Shown piece after piece: positions 11,344-24,000 of a stretch of DNA of 64,000 bases (its first letter is position 1; every line of letters starts with the position of its first letter). The translations under genes were made by a program, and so were the position numbers. Source of the stretch: Hyalella azteca (taxonomy: Eukaryota; Arthropoda; Malacostraca; Amphipoda; Hyalellidae); assembly GCF_000764305.2 (NCBI RefSeq), contig NW_025935762.1, positions 139,450 to 203,449 on the forward strand. The letters run 5' to 3'. Below the pieces are notes generated by a model that saw only the letters and a list, made by a program, of their open reading frames with translations, was not told the DNA's origin and did no database searches.

Positions 11344-13395
11344 TTGGACCAAGAAAAAAATTGGGCCTTGAAAAGAGCCAACTGGAAAAAGTGGACAACC
11401 CTGTTTCAGCAAAATAGTCAAATTTTAACTGACATGCACTTTCCTTTAGATGTAGAAACCCATAATCATTCCATCACCAATAAAATCATTGAAATCACCA
11501 AAGAATGCATACCAAGGACATCAGGCACAAGACAGTTGAATCGAAAGACCCCATGGTGGGATCAGGAGTGTGAAGCAGCTGTTGAAACAGAAGAAAAGCC
11601 AAGAACAAACTCTGGAGTCACCCAACCCTTTCAAACTTGATTCATTACAAAAGATCTGTTGCAGTTGCAAAACACCTGGCTCTAAAGAAGAAAAGGGAGA
11701 GCTGGACTAAGTTCACCGAGACCCTGGGCAGCACAACAGCTACCTCCAAGGTGTGGCGTACTATCAAGAGCATGGGTGGGAAGCAGTGCTCCAGGAATTT
11801 TCCAATTGGAAAACATACTGCCCCAAATCAAGAAATTGCTGAACTTTTTCTCGAGCACTTTACCAGCGACTTTGCTTCTTCTGACGACCAAGCAGCTGAC
11901 AGGGAGGTGACTGACAGAGTGGAGAGTTTTGTGGCACATACTTTTGAGACGCAGTGTCCTGAAATCAGCTTCTATGAGCTCCATAAAAGCATTCAATCCT
12001 TGAGAAATACAACACCTGGCAGTGATCTTATAGCTAACATCTTTCTCTCCAGGAGCCCAGACTATATAAAATGGAGCTTCTCAACCTATACAACACCAGC
12101 TTTTTCAGCGGAACAGTCCCAACTGCTTGGAAGCAGGGTGTTATCTGCCCAATATTAAAGCCAGGCAAGGATCCAAGCCAGGTCAAATCTTACAGACCCA
12201 TAACGCTGCTATAATGCATTGGCAAACTCATGGAAAGAATTGTACAAAAAATGATAGAACACCACATTGAAATCAACCATGCACTACCTCCCACTCAAAC
12301 AGGATATTGTCGTGGCAGAAGTACCATTGATCTTTTGGCCGTACTAACCCATACTATCAGACCGGCAGCAGTGGATGGAAGATACACCTTGGTTGTTTAT
12401 CTTGATATTCAGGGTGCTTTTGACTGCGTGTGGCACTATGGACTTCTCTATAAGATGATCACCCTACAGCTGGACTCCCAACTGATCAAGTGGACATACC
12501 ACTACCTGAAAGACAGAACCCCCTCTGTACAAATTGGGGAATGCCATACTTTGAGGCAGAAGCTGGACAGGGATCTTCCCCAAGGTACTGTGCTCTCACC
12601 CACACTTTTCAATATAATGCTGAGCGACCTGCCAAGATCCACTCAAGTAAAAGTCCTATCATATGCAGATGATATTACATTGGCTGTTGTCTCCAGTTCT
12701 GTGGCAACTGTCAGAATGTGATGCAATGCTATCTAAATACACTAAGCGAGTGGCTCAAGAAATGGCAGTTTACCATTAACCCATTAAAATGCTCACTCCA
12801 GCTCTTCACTCACAAACGCATCATACCACCAGTCAGCATACTTATTTCAGACCAACCAATCAGCAGTGTGCCTGTGCAAAGGGTTCTAGGTGTTCTTTTT
12901 GATGCTCCAAAACTTAAGTTCCATGCACACATTTCTCATCTGAAGAATGAAGGTCTCTGCAGACTGGCACCATTACGTGCCATCTCTGGCAGCAGCTGGG
13001 GTGCTTCAAGGTGCCTGCTTTGGCAAGTGTACATCAGCTTCATCCGGTGCAAACTTGAGTACGGCCGTATCCTATTTAACATTGGTGACATTTCTGTAAA
13101 ACAGACACAAAAGCTAAAAATAATACAGTCTAGTGCACTGAGAATTGACCTTGGTGCCCGTAAAACATCTCCCATTTCATCCATGGAAATTGAAGCTCAT
13201 ATACCTCCTCTGGAGATCAGGTTTGATTATCTTTTTCTCAAGTGGTACCTTGAAAGCTTGCGTTGCCCTCAGGGCAAACCTGGGGAAGAAATCTGCCATG
13301 CAGTGGGTGTCTCTACTCACAATTTAGACAACAGTCACTTTTCCAGAAGGAGCAGGAGTCTTCAGACAAGCCTTGAGCATGCCCAGCTTCCATAA
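11344..13395 (+). pseudogene. LINE ORF2 middle: linker and reverse transcriptase
   Basis: The linker resumes after the transposon (KNWALKRANWKKW, KTPWWDQECEAA). The reverse transcriptase follows with TPGSDLI, QTGYCRGRSTIDLL, LVVYLDIQGAFDCVWH, DLPQGTVLSPTLFNIMLSDL and the catalytic SYADDITL. A stop or frame change lies at 12,719-12,721. The post-polymerase region continues to 13,395 (EWLKKWQFTINPLKC, VQRVLGVLFDAPKL, YISFIRCKLEYG). Frames shift near 11,640, 12,160 and 12,720. The order of blocks is normal for the family. Confidence 0.88.
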
Positions 13396-14324
13396 AATAC
13401 CTACATCTAACTTTTCACCATTACCACCGCACTACAGTTTGGAACCCCAAATCCATCTCTCCACTCAAAGCACCTGCAGCCGTGATGCCCCTCCAGGCAT
13501 CAACAGGGGAATATTCAATGATTTTTGCAATAGTAATTTCCCTTCCTATGTGCATGTATATACAGATGGATCAAAACTCAGCAATGGGTCTACAGCTGCA
13601 GCTATGTATGTACCAACTCTACACAGCACTACCATGGAAGCTGAACGCTGCTCACACAGTCCTTGGCTCAGAGCGTTTTGCAATTGTCAAGGCTCTGCAT
13701 CTTTGCAACGTAGACCCGAGGCTAAGCACACAGAACATTCTCCTGCTGACTGACTCCAAGTCAGCTTTATATGCAATCATGAACACTATAAACCCCTCAT
13801 ACAAAGAATATGTCTACAAAATTCAAGATTTCATCTACAAAAGGCAAGTGCCCACAATACTCCAATGGGTGTGAGGACACTCTGGGGTAAAAGGAAATGA
13901 GGTTGCAGACCAGGCAGCTAATATGGGACATCAAAATCTCTCTTCTGCCATGAGCACCTTGAGTGAAGAGGAAACACTCAGCGTCATCAGGGAGAAGTTA
14001 CACAAGCACTGGACCAGGACTTGTAAAGCAACTGTTGCTCCCACTCAGAATGGCACATTCATGAGTGACCTCATGACAGAACCCAGACTGCGCCCTTGGC
14101 TCTGCTTAAAGTCCCGCAGGTTAGAGAGCGCAGGTGCAAGACTCAGAATTGATCATGCCGGTGTCAAGAACCATCTATACAGAGTCAACATGAACACAGA
14201 TCAATGTACCACCTGCAATGCATCAGATACAATAGTGCATTTTCTTCTGGATTATCAACGTCATGTACTGCCAAGACAAGAGCTACAACGTAATTTAAGA
14301 TGCATTAATGTAGAATTTATGTAA
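13396..14324 (+). pseudogene. LINE ORF2 C-terminus: RNase H and zinc-knuckle tail
   Basis: RNase H blocks are visible across two frames: VHVYTDGSKLSNGS (first Asp), then SERFAIVKALHL, ILLLTDSKSALYAI and LQWV followed by a TGA and GHSGVKGNEVADQAAN. The TGA (13,872-13,874) falls where homologues have Arg. The tail (13,923-14,324) ends with a CTTCNASDTIVHFLLDYQRH segment, a C-x2-C...H pattern like that of the LINE tail at 6.3 kb. Confidence 0.82.
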
Positions 14325-14890
14325 TTTGTTGGGGGGAGGTAATCTTAATGATAATGTACAACAGAAAATATTTTGATTTTTTAATTTATTCATATAGAAG
14401 TCAGGCAGGTTAGGCGAGCTGTAGGTTGCCATGCAACAGCTGTACACGAGCATGCATGGCGGCCATGTACACGTTTGATTACTGCCACTTATATTCTGCC
14501 TGCTGTTATCGTTGAGAACTGATCTACTAGAGAACTGATCTCTCTTAATAGAGCACAGACTAGCTTCCTGTACTAAGAGGCTAAAAACTTAACCAGCAAC
14601 AAGCTCTCAGGCCCAGCGGTCATCCATCTGGTAGACCTGTGGCTTTATGTCCACCACAGTGTGGACCCCCTGCTAAGAAGAAGCTCCTGCATGGGGAGTC
14701 CACGGCGTTCATACGGCAAGCATCTTTAGATTGTGCTCTGTGACCAACATAACTATTTTCTTTTGCGCTTAAACATAATATTGTAAACTATTATGGTTAT
14801 TCATTCACTAACTTGATTTGTATTGCACTTTTCTTTATACCACGAGTATATTAGCTAAGTGTATTCAATCATTATTGCATTTTTGTGTGC

Positions 14891-16185
14891 TGTATTGTAT
14901 TGTTTTTGAACTTCATTGATTGTATCTGACCTGTAGGCTGTACCTGTATCACATAATCACAGTATTCTTCATATACTCGTACAACTGTACTAGAATTTTG
15001 TGTATCTTTATTGTAATTTATACCAGTGTATGCTACATACTTAACAGTCAACTTGATTGTTAATATTACTTTTTTTTGCTGTAAATCCATGACAATCTAA
15101 CCTAAGTATTGGATGACCATTGTTGTTTCTTCTGTGTTTATTTGAAAAAATTTCATCTGCATCAAGATACCATAATACCAGCACTATGCTGGGATCTGAT
15201 CCCGACCAGGGGAGGAAAACATCTACTCTGTGAGCTGCGACTGGATTTTTTGCGCCACGAATTAACAAATTTTCAAGCCGTAAGCCTATTTCTCAAGCCG
15301 TGGAAAGCCATTCTTGAACTGCGAAGTTGCTAACTCTTGGCGTTTTTGTAAAATTGTTGATAAAAGTTATGAAAAACACCAAAATTCTTAGCTCATCGTA
15401 AAGGGTAAGAAATTTTCAATCAGATCGTTTTTTCCTTTGGTTCTTGGAGCGAGAAATGGTGTTATTTTTCTGTCGTTTAGAGAAGCAGGTTGTAAATCTT
15501 GTTCAGAATAGTTTGGAATTAAACTGATTCTAAAGCCTTCAAAGCTAGAGCAAGCAAACATGCGCAGCATGTCTTGTCCACAGGGCTAGCTGCAGCTCTG
15601 CTGTTGGTGTGTAAGCAATTCAGTCTCAGTGCGCATCCTGCTCTGGTCAGGTGAGTATCTAGGTGTTAAAACTCTCTCAAGCCGCATTTGATGAAGATTA
15701 GTTGACGTGTGTCAGCCCTCCACATGTCAGTAATCAGAATCATTCTTGGTCTGACAAAATGTTGAAAGTGATAAGATTATCTATTTTATTTAATGTTGTT
15801 GCACAATTGCCATTTAAAATTAGCGTTCCAAAATTTTTGTGAAATAGCATAGGCTTAATTCTCTACAGAAAACCTTTGTTGACCCCAAAATAAAAAGACG
15901 TTCTCCTCTGCCACTATGGCTCATGCTAATGCCTACCTTATGATCTTGCAAAAATATAACACGGTTTTACAAAAGTCTGAGAGGCGAGATCAAGATCTTC
16001 ATCTTTGACATAACGTTCTTGCTGCTGTCACAGTTTAATATATATAGGAGTATGACGAGAGCATGGTACTAAACTGCAGACCTAAATATTTTGTGGAATG
16101 ATAGACAATTGTGAGCTGAAACACATGAGCTTGGTCTGCCCTAAGATTACCCCTGGTAACATACCCCCCCCCCCACAAGACCAAG
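14891..16185. other. No recognisable feature
   Basis: AT-rich sequence without supported genes or repeats. A C13 homopolymer occurs near 16,165. Confidence 0.45.
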
Positions 16186-16199
16186 GTCTGTGTAAGGCA

Positions 16200-17524
16200 A
16201 ACTTTATTACAAAAATATATTTACATATTAAAGTATCAATTAAACTTGAATAATGGAATAAAATTTGCATAGAATAAAATACATAATCATTGGCAAAATA
16301 TGTACAACACGCAACAATAACAATACAAGACCGAATATTAACTTCATAAGATAGCAAATATGCATTACTCTACAACGTCAATACTGATTACATGAATATA
16401 TCCTCAGCAGATACTGGTCCTCTCGATTGAGTTAGAATTGAGTGAATGGGAACATTTGTCAGTTTTCTCTTTCTTAGATCATTCCTGCCATCAGGCTTAC
16501 TGTCAACGCAAGTCTCAACTACTGACATCAACTGTGCCAACTTTCTCGCTGATTCCTCAAATGCCGGGAACCCATGTAATTCCTCATCACCCCCTATAGC
16601 TGTTGCATGATCAAAATTTCTAGCTTCACTACTACTAGTGGCAAGATGCATGATCAGCAATGACTTCCTGGGAAGCAGTTTCCAAAACTGCTGTTAAGGT
16701 ACGAGGTGACAGAGAACATTCAACATCAGTTTCTTCCTGCGATTCATCTACCATAAACTGGGAATCTAATGAGGACAACTCCCAATCTTCCTCTAAATCA
16801 GCGGCAGATATAGTAAATTTTTTGAGAAAACCATCAGAAATTGATGATGACAATGTTTGGTCCAACAATGAATTTAGTATTGATTGAGTTGCAACATCAC
16901 AACTTACAGGTACATCAGACTCCATTTCGCTAGTTACATAAAAATTTGTACTGCTATTACATTCACTGTCAATACGAGTTTCGAAATGACAACCTTTACA
17001 TAAGCCAACAAGGGAATGCTTGGATGAACTTGAACGACCAGGCAAACTCAGTCTAGAACCACCCAACGATGTACTCGTCAATGGCAACTCCAGCTCCCCC
17101 TCAGCTGGTGCATCATGAAACCCATGGAACGACTCAGACTTACTACCAGACGAAATACTGAAATTACCAGAATGAAAAGCATGACTTGCAATAGAGACTT
17201 CATGCTGTACTGCACTCAACGATTCATTGCTGGCAGACTCATCACCCACTGGATCGTTACTCCCTGACTCATCACCTTCTGTTGAACTACTAGAACTACA
17301 CTCAACAGAACTATGACCAGGAGCAGGCATAGCATCAACTTCACACTGGATAGCACTTTGTTTTGCCATATACAGTGGATGCTAAGAAAGATACTTAGGA
17401 GCCAACCGATAAAAGCAGAAGAGTCATCTTCACTACAAATGGAGAGGAGGACTTTGGAGTAGGTACTGCTATTACTGGATGAGTACACTCTGCCTGCTTC
17501 AAACGTTTTAAAATTGAGTTTCAT
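16200..17524 (-). CDS. Unrecognised serine/acidic-rich protein, probably encoded by a TIR transposon
   Basis: Two long minus-strand frames (16635-17369 and 16388-16660) overlap and could form one product of about 330 residues with one frameshift or short intron. The first is rich in Ser, Asp and Glu (SSSSSTEGDESGSNDP, SLPGRSSSSKHSL); the second ends GPVSAEDIFM. A further upstream frame starts with MKLNFKTFEAGRVYSSS at 17524. That start is conserved (MKVNFKTFGACRVYSS) at 19,089 in the related element at 18.87 kb, and both lie about 222 bp inside a TIR. A minus-strand AATAAA (16,201-16,206) follows the ORF. I know no family for it; linkage to the transposon is an inference. Confidence 0.4.
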
Positions 17525-17744
17525 TTCAAGTGTCCTGTACTATCACATTCCATGGGGTCATTTGGTATCCTTTTTTTTGCTTTTGGCACCTTACAAATAG
17601 CATATAACAAATTTTTGGAGATGCCATACAATAGCCCTCACAAAGACCTTTACAATGAGCCTAAACTTGTTTATAAAATGCCTCATGGTGAGAAGTTATC
17701 AACAAAAATAAAAAAAGTATCCCTTATTACCCCATTTGACTGTA
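17440..17744 (-). mobile_element. Terminal segment of a TIR element related to the 18.87-20.15 kb element
   Basis: The right end, ACCCCATTTGACTGTA at 17729-17744, matches the TIR pattern TACNGTCAAANGGGGTAA seen at 18,866 and 20,145. About 300 bp of subterminal sequence (17440-17744) is homologous, in opposite orientation, to 18,866-19,170, including GGCACCTTAC-AATAGCATAT and GAGTACACTCTGC. The other end of this element was not found. Confidence 0.65.
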
Positions 17745-18865
17745 AGTAATGCTCTTGAAACTTCTAACAAGATTTTGAAGGTTGTTTTCCTATGCATTCC
17801 CTTAACGTAAGATCTGGGCAATAAGGTGTAAAAAATGTTAAAAAAACTAGCCATTCATCTGGGTCATTTGATACCAAATCAAGACACTGATTGCACCTTT
17901 TTTTAATTAATTTATGTGTCAAAGCTGCAAAGTCAAGGCAGTCAATGACAGTGCTCACTATGACAGTGGGTTTCACTCATAAGCCTTCCCAGCCTGTTGA
18001 AATGTAAGGTCAAGATAGAAGCTGCTACTGAGCCTGCTTTGGACAAAGCTGCCAATGTGGAGAGACCCAAGATTGGAAAAAATCTTTGCAATACTGAAAT
18101 CTTGCAGCTCCAAAGCGACATTTTTTGTTAAGTTTATAATATACTGGCATTATCTTGCCTTTTTGTCAACAATTAAATAGGTTATAATTCATCTAGCAGA
18201 AAAAAAATCTGTTTGACAATTTCATGGAGGTGGCGGCCACTGTGGCTACCCAACATGCCTTCTCTTCCAGTGGCTCTCTTGTTCACCACCTGAGCCATTT
18301 TTAGTGTGTGCATGATAGTCTGTGCCAGATAAAACCATTATGGGTTGAGTAGTTCAATAAGTGAAGAACTACTGACGAATAGCATGAATTCTCAAATTCC
18401 CATGATGAATTTTGCATCAAATAAACTTGGGCAATTAAAGCTTTATGCCACAAATGCCCAGTTGCCTGGAAGAATAACAACTAATGGAAAATCCTAATAA
18501 ATGGAATACAGAACACTAGAACATAATAGTAACAGAAGTAATATTTAATAGTGAACTTAGATTTTGAACAGAACGGAACATTGCACTTGCATCATAGAAC
18601 AGCAGCTCAATCGTACTGGCTATTACATAGGAACTGACAAGTTGACAACACTCATTGGAGCCTGACCACATTACATCTGCTGTGATGTGACACTTTAGTT
18701 CTTTATTACAACAGTGAAAGTCTATAGTCCTGTCCATTCCTAGCAGATGAGTTTCAGTTGGTGCTAATAGCAAGCTTTACTGGGTTGGTGGTAGCAGAAG
18801 AAATTTTTTTTCTATTTGGTGTTCAGATCTGATGCAAAAGGCAACCAGTGTCTTTTGAATGTATG
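17745..18865. other. No recognisable feature
   Basis: No supported gene or repeat. Confidence 0.4.
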
Positions 18866-20145
18866 TACTGTCAAACAGGGTAGAAAGGGACGGTTTTGAG
18901 CGTTTTTTGTTAATAACTTCTTACCATGAAACATTTCAGAAACAAGTTTAGGCTCATTTTATAGCTCTTTAAGAGGGCTATCCAATGGTATCTTCAAAAA
19001 AATCCCATATGCTATTCGTAAGGTGCCAGACGCAAAATAAAACCGTCCCGATTTACCCCTGGAAATGGGGTAATCCCGGACACTTGCAATGAAAGTTAAT
19101 TTTAAAACGTTTGGAGCATGCAGAGTGTACTCATCCATTACTAACAGTACTTTAAAGTCCTCCTTTCATTTTAGATGATGTAGATGTAAAATAAATGACA
19201 TTTTCTGTGATTTTTACTTGTTTTTCCTTTATTGATATTATATTACCATATTCATTAATTACCGTATTATTAATGTGATATTACTGTCTCCATGGACATG
19301 CCATTGAGCATTGACAATGACTTTGTCCACTGCAAGCTTCATATCAGCAGATATTTAACATTTCTTCTGTATCTGTAAGCTTACAGGATGGTTTGTAATT
19401 TTGCATAATTTTAATTGAGTCAAGTGATTTCACTATAGCAAAAAAGATTGTGAAAAACATACCTGAAACCAATAATAATGTTTTAGTGACAACCATCATA
19501 TGTTTTGGAGAGATAAATCATAGTTTAGGTCAATTACTTTTCATTCTATGAGGCCCAGTGCACAATTCTATATATAGCATTCTATGTACAATTTTGTGAC
19601 AATCGATGATGCACTAATTTTTTGATAAGTGAATTTTTTTGCTGAGCAATGTAAATGTAATCAAAATTCTTTGTTGTTAATCAATATTTTTGTTAACTGG
19701 AACCTTTGCTAACTGAGGTTCTACTGTAAATGCATTTTAAGGATGTCCCTAATTTTCCCAGGGGGGTGTCCCTAGTAGCCTCACCATGCGGAAATGGCTG
19801 CCATTTTTTTTAATGAGATAGGCAAATTCTGTCAATTATTTTTTCAAGCTGACACCTGGGTGCAACTTTTATGTAAGTAAAATTTTTTTAATACGGCAAA
19901 TATTTTTCTTGCTCCACACCTTGGCAGAGGTACTTTTCCAAAATCGCACTTTTCACACTTTTTTTCAGCGATTTTTTAGAGATAGTAAATGTTTGATTTC
20001 TTGACTAGCTTTATACATAATAGATAGTAAAAATGTTGCAGTTTATGCCACTATTTTTAGTTTTGCAATATTTTGATTAGTTACGCTGCTACAACATTTC
20101 TACAAAATGTGGGATGCGCATCCCGATTTACCCCGTTTGACGGTA
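18866..20145. mobile_element. TIR DNA transposon with TA target site (1.28 kb, probably non-autonomous)
   Basis: The left end TACTGTCAAACAGGGTAGA and the right end (complement TACCGTCAAACGGGGTAAAT) form imperfect TIRs, with TA at both ends. An internal ATCGGGACGG-type motif and GGGGTAA occur again near 19,045-19,080. A short ORF start at 19,089 is conserved with the element at 17.5 kb, but it stops after about 30 codons. This copy thus looks like a deletion derivative of an element with a longer ORF. Confidence 0.72.
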
Positions 20146-21014
20146 CTACAAGCATAAAGGGTGTTGCAACATTAAATTTCAATACTCCTCTCAAACTTTT
20201 AGATGAAAGATAGTCATTTTTGCTCTATTCCAATTAGGAAGACATTATTCAGGTTTATTTCAATACTTTTGCCAATTTCAAGTCTTTTAATCTCTCTCCA
20301 TATGACAATGTGTAGGGCTATAAGAATGGAGAATATTGGTTGGTTTTGATGATATAGGTACAAATTAGGGACCAAGTAATTTACTGAATGCTGAATGCTG
20401 ATGGCCCTATAGGTATCAGAGAATGATGGTTAATGACTGTGAAACTCAGAATAATAGTAAGAAATTTTGAGAAACAAGTGGAAGCACAAGCAAAGTTGAT
20501 TTGTGTAATTTACATTGTATGCATAATTAATTTATTTTAATAACAGGACCATTTATAACTGAAGGGTGCAAATCAAATCAAAATTCACCAACTCAACTTG
20601 TAGCAATTTTATTTGGGGAAATAAAATTTTAGTAGTTGTCAACTTCAATAGCTGTGTATTAGAATTACTACTTATGTCATCAATGGAGTTTAGAAGTGTA
20701 ATTTTGTGAATACCCAAGTGAAAAGAGCACAAAGAAAGAAAATTTGAACAATAATTACTCTACAGCACAAGAAGTTAAGATGGTTGAGTTGAATTAGGAA
20801 ATTAGCCCCTAGTCAGTTAGCTGAGGAATGTTTTCCTTATTTTTATTGATCTTAATTTGAATGTGAAAAGTTTTTTTCAAATATCCTGAAATTTGCATCA
20901 TCCTGTTTGAAAATTTTACTTTCAGCTTGTCAGAAAAAATACATGTAGCAATAAAGCTTGGTTTCTGCTCTTACACTAATTAAGAATACTGCAATGGATT
21001 AATAAAACTAGACC
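20146..21014. other. No recognisable feature; would contain the promoter/5' UTR of the inversin-like gene
   Basis: No gene or repeat seen. If exon 1 at 21,015 is right, regulatory sequence for that gene should lie here, but I recognise no TATA box or initiator with confidence. Confidence 0.3.
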
Positions 21015-21090
21015 ATGTCTCTTATTTTGAAGGAAACTGAAAGTTTTGCTGTTGACTATAGTGAGAACAAATATAAAATGTTTAATCCTG
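21015..21090 (+). CDS. INVS: INVS-like exon 1 (start codon)
   Basis: Encodes MSLILKETESFAVDYSENKY and a few more residues, then a strong donor CCTG|GTAAGT. It ends in phase 1 and joins the next exon in frame (G+AA = Glu). The only support beyond splice phase is its position, so an upstream start is possible. Confidence 0.5.
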
Positions 21091-24000
21091 GTAAGTACCG
21101 GTATTTTTTTATATCTATTGATATGTACATATTCAAGGTTCTAGTTACAACTATACCGTACTACCTTTGTCCTATGAGTTTTTTTTTTGTATTGTGTACA
21201 AATCTTGTAGCTACTGTACTTGATTAAGCCAGAGAAATTTATTTTTCCAGGTTATGCACATGTTTGTTGTCAATTTTCCAGTGCAGATAAGGCCATTTTG
21301 ATCTATTTTCAACTCTAAACTCCATGCAACATGACTCAGCTTCCATTGTGGTAGCTGTGCTAAATCCTCAAATCCTCAGGAAGAAATTTTGCTCCTTCAC
21401 CACAAAGTTAGCAGTATCTCAATAAGGCACTGAGATGCCATGACTGAAGTTGGAAAAAAATGAAATGCAAAGGATGGTTTTAATAACTATTGGAATCTTG
21501 TGCAAAAATTAACATAATAAATTTTTATGATTTATAAATGCAATTGGAACAAGAATAATTCAGTTCTAAGCAGAAAACTCATGGACCAATTAGAACTGAA
21601 TCTAAAAAATGTATTATACTGGTTTACAGTGGGTGCAAAATGTATCTGATGCAAAGGAAAAACTTTATGTAAATCTTCTTCAACAAAATGACATAAACAA
21701 ACACTGTTCTAATGTAAATTTGCATAGGAAATACAAATATCATATCAAAACAACATATCATTAAATTTTGATTTGATAATTGCAATTTTGTAAAAGTTGA
21801 GGTTCCAAAAAGTATCCAACACCTATAAAATAAATTTACTCAATACTTTATCATGTGACTGACTAATAGCAGCCAAAACTGCTTCTAAGCAATTGGAATA
21901 CTTGTTCACAAGATTAACAAACATGCTAGTAGAAATTTTAGCCCACTTTTCCATGCATATTTCTTTCAATTGGATAGGATTTCTTAGATCTCTCTCCTGT
22001 ACTCTCAATTTCACTTCCTGCCACAGATTTTCAATTGGATTGAGCTCAGGTGATTGGCTTGGCCATTCCAATAACTCAATGGCCCTCTCCTGAGAGCATG
22101 CAAGAGTTGCTCTAGCCATGTGCTTAGGATCATTGTCTTGTTAGAATATCCTGTAGACGTCAGGAAAGGTTCAATTTTTTGCCTAACTTCACAAGTCATC
22201 TCTCAAGAATGCCCAGATACATTTTGGATTTCATACTACCTTCTATTATTTCCAATTATCCAGGGAATGCAGAAGAAAAAAAACTCCAAAAATTATGCTG
22301 CCACCTCCAAACTTTATTGTTGTGATGATTTTCTTTGGGTGAAATTCAGAGTTCTCCTGTCTTCAAACACGACTAACACAGTTCTGACCAAACAACTCAA
22401 TTTTATTCTCATCTGACTATAATATTTCATCCCAAAAGCTTGAAGGTTTACTCATGTGTTCTTCAGCAAAGTTCTAGCGTTTCTTTAAGTGAATTCTTTC
22501 AAGAGAGGGTTTTTCTTGGTTCCAAAGAGTGGAATTTTCTCTCTCAAAGAACTGTCCTAACTGTATTCTTGCTAACATTTGTCAGACTTGATTGCAAGTC
22601 TTTTCGCAGTTCAGAGCAAGTCCGTTGAAGATTATTCTGTACTTTTTGAACTTAAAGTTTTAGTTTCTGGTCAGAAATTTTTGTAGGATGCCTTGAACAA
22701 GTCAGATTAGTCGATAGATTGAATGATTTCCACCTCTGAACAGGATCACCAACTGTCGAATATATAATGTAAAAAAAATTCCATATCCCAAACCATCTCT
22801 GTGTAGCTGAATAATTAATTTTCTAGTTGATTCAGACAATTCTGCAGTTTTAGGCATTGTTGAAGAGCATAAAATTTAGGCCACCTTCTAATGATGATGC
22901 CAGGTGATTAATGACTATAGTTAGAGGGATGTCTATGATGTCCTTTTGCATTCTAGAATATTCCAATGTTTTCTGATCCCAGAATATTCCCCCTAACATA
23001 ATGGATGAGAAATTCTTGGTGAATCATATTTTTTTATGATATGTTGGATACTTTCTGAACCTTCACTCTTACAACATTGCAATTAGCAGGTCAACATTTA
23101 ATGATATTGTTTTGATATGATATTTGTATTTTCCATGTAAATTTACATTAGAATAATGTTTGTTTATATTATTTTGTTGAATAAGCTTTCATTAAATAAA
23201 GTTTTTTCTTTGTGTTGGTCTGTTGGATACTTTTTGCACCCACTGTATATAAAAAGTGTTGACAGTAAATGTTTCCTAATAAATTGCGGACATGAGGTCT
23301 GAAATTACGGCCAGAGTTACACTTGATAATTTTTTGGTAAATTGTCAAGTAAGTTTTCATTTGTAAAAGGAGAGGGTTGTAGTTAAATAGGAAGAAATAT
23401 TGAAGGCCCTGAAAGAATATTTGCACCGAGTGCACATATTCAGTCAGGGTAGTATATATTCATTGAACTCCTATTTTAAATATATATATAGTCAGATGGG
23501 TAAGACAGGACCGAAATCACTAACAAGCCCGTAGCATCTATACCATGAATAATTAAAAAATCCTAAACCTATCACAAGGTGTATCTATGCAATGGGCTTC
23601 TAAGCTACAACTCTGACATTTTGCATCTAACACAGTTTTCTGTACAGATTAAAAAAAGTGAGCTGGTCCCATCTTACCCCAAGTTTGTGGGGTAAAACAG
23701 GATCATTTAGTGGTCCTGTCTTACCCCATGTCCGGTCCTTTTTTACCCCATTTTATAATACATGTCAGGCAGTGATGGTAGCAGGTAGGAATGTCTAGTA
23801 TGTCTCAAAAGTTGCTTATTACTTGAGGTTACCTGCCTACATTCACAAACCTGGCCAAAATTTTTGTTGTTGTTAGACAGAGCTTATTTCCCAAGCAGGG
23901 TTGACTATTTTGTGACCCTTCTTTACATAGGTTTTCTTTAAAAATTAGCCAGAAATTCATTATTTGCAGAAGAGGGTTGAAACAAACACTGAAATGACAG

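Larger units (their letters stand above)
7506..14890 (+). mobile_element. Near-full-length I/Jockey-group LINE, interrupted by a DNA transposon
   Basis: Parts in order: 5' UTR (about 7506-7865), ORF1 (7850-8990), ORF2 endonuclease (8992-9713), a nested TIR transposon (9714-11343), then ORF2 linker, reverse transcriptase, RNase H and C-terminal zinc-knuckle region (11344-14324) and the 3' UTR to about 14,890. Endonuclease plus reverse transcriptase plus RNase H in one ORF points to the I/Nimb/Jockey side of the LINE tree. Several frameshifts and stops make this copy inactive. Removing the nested element leaves about 5.75 kb, close to complete size. Confidence 0.85.
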
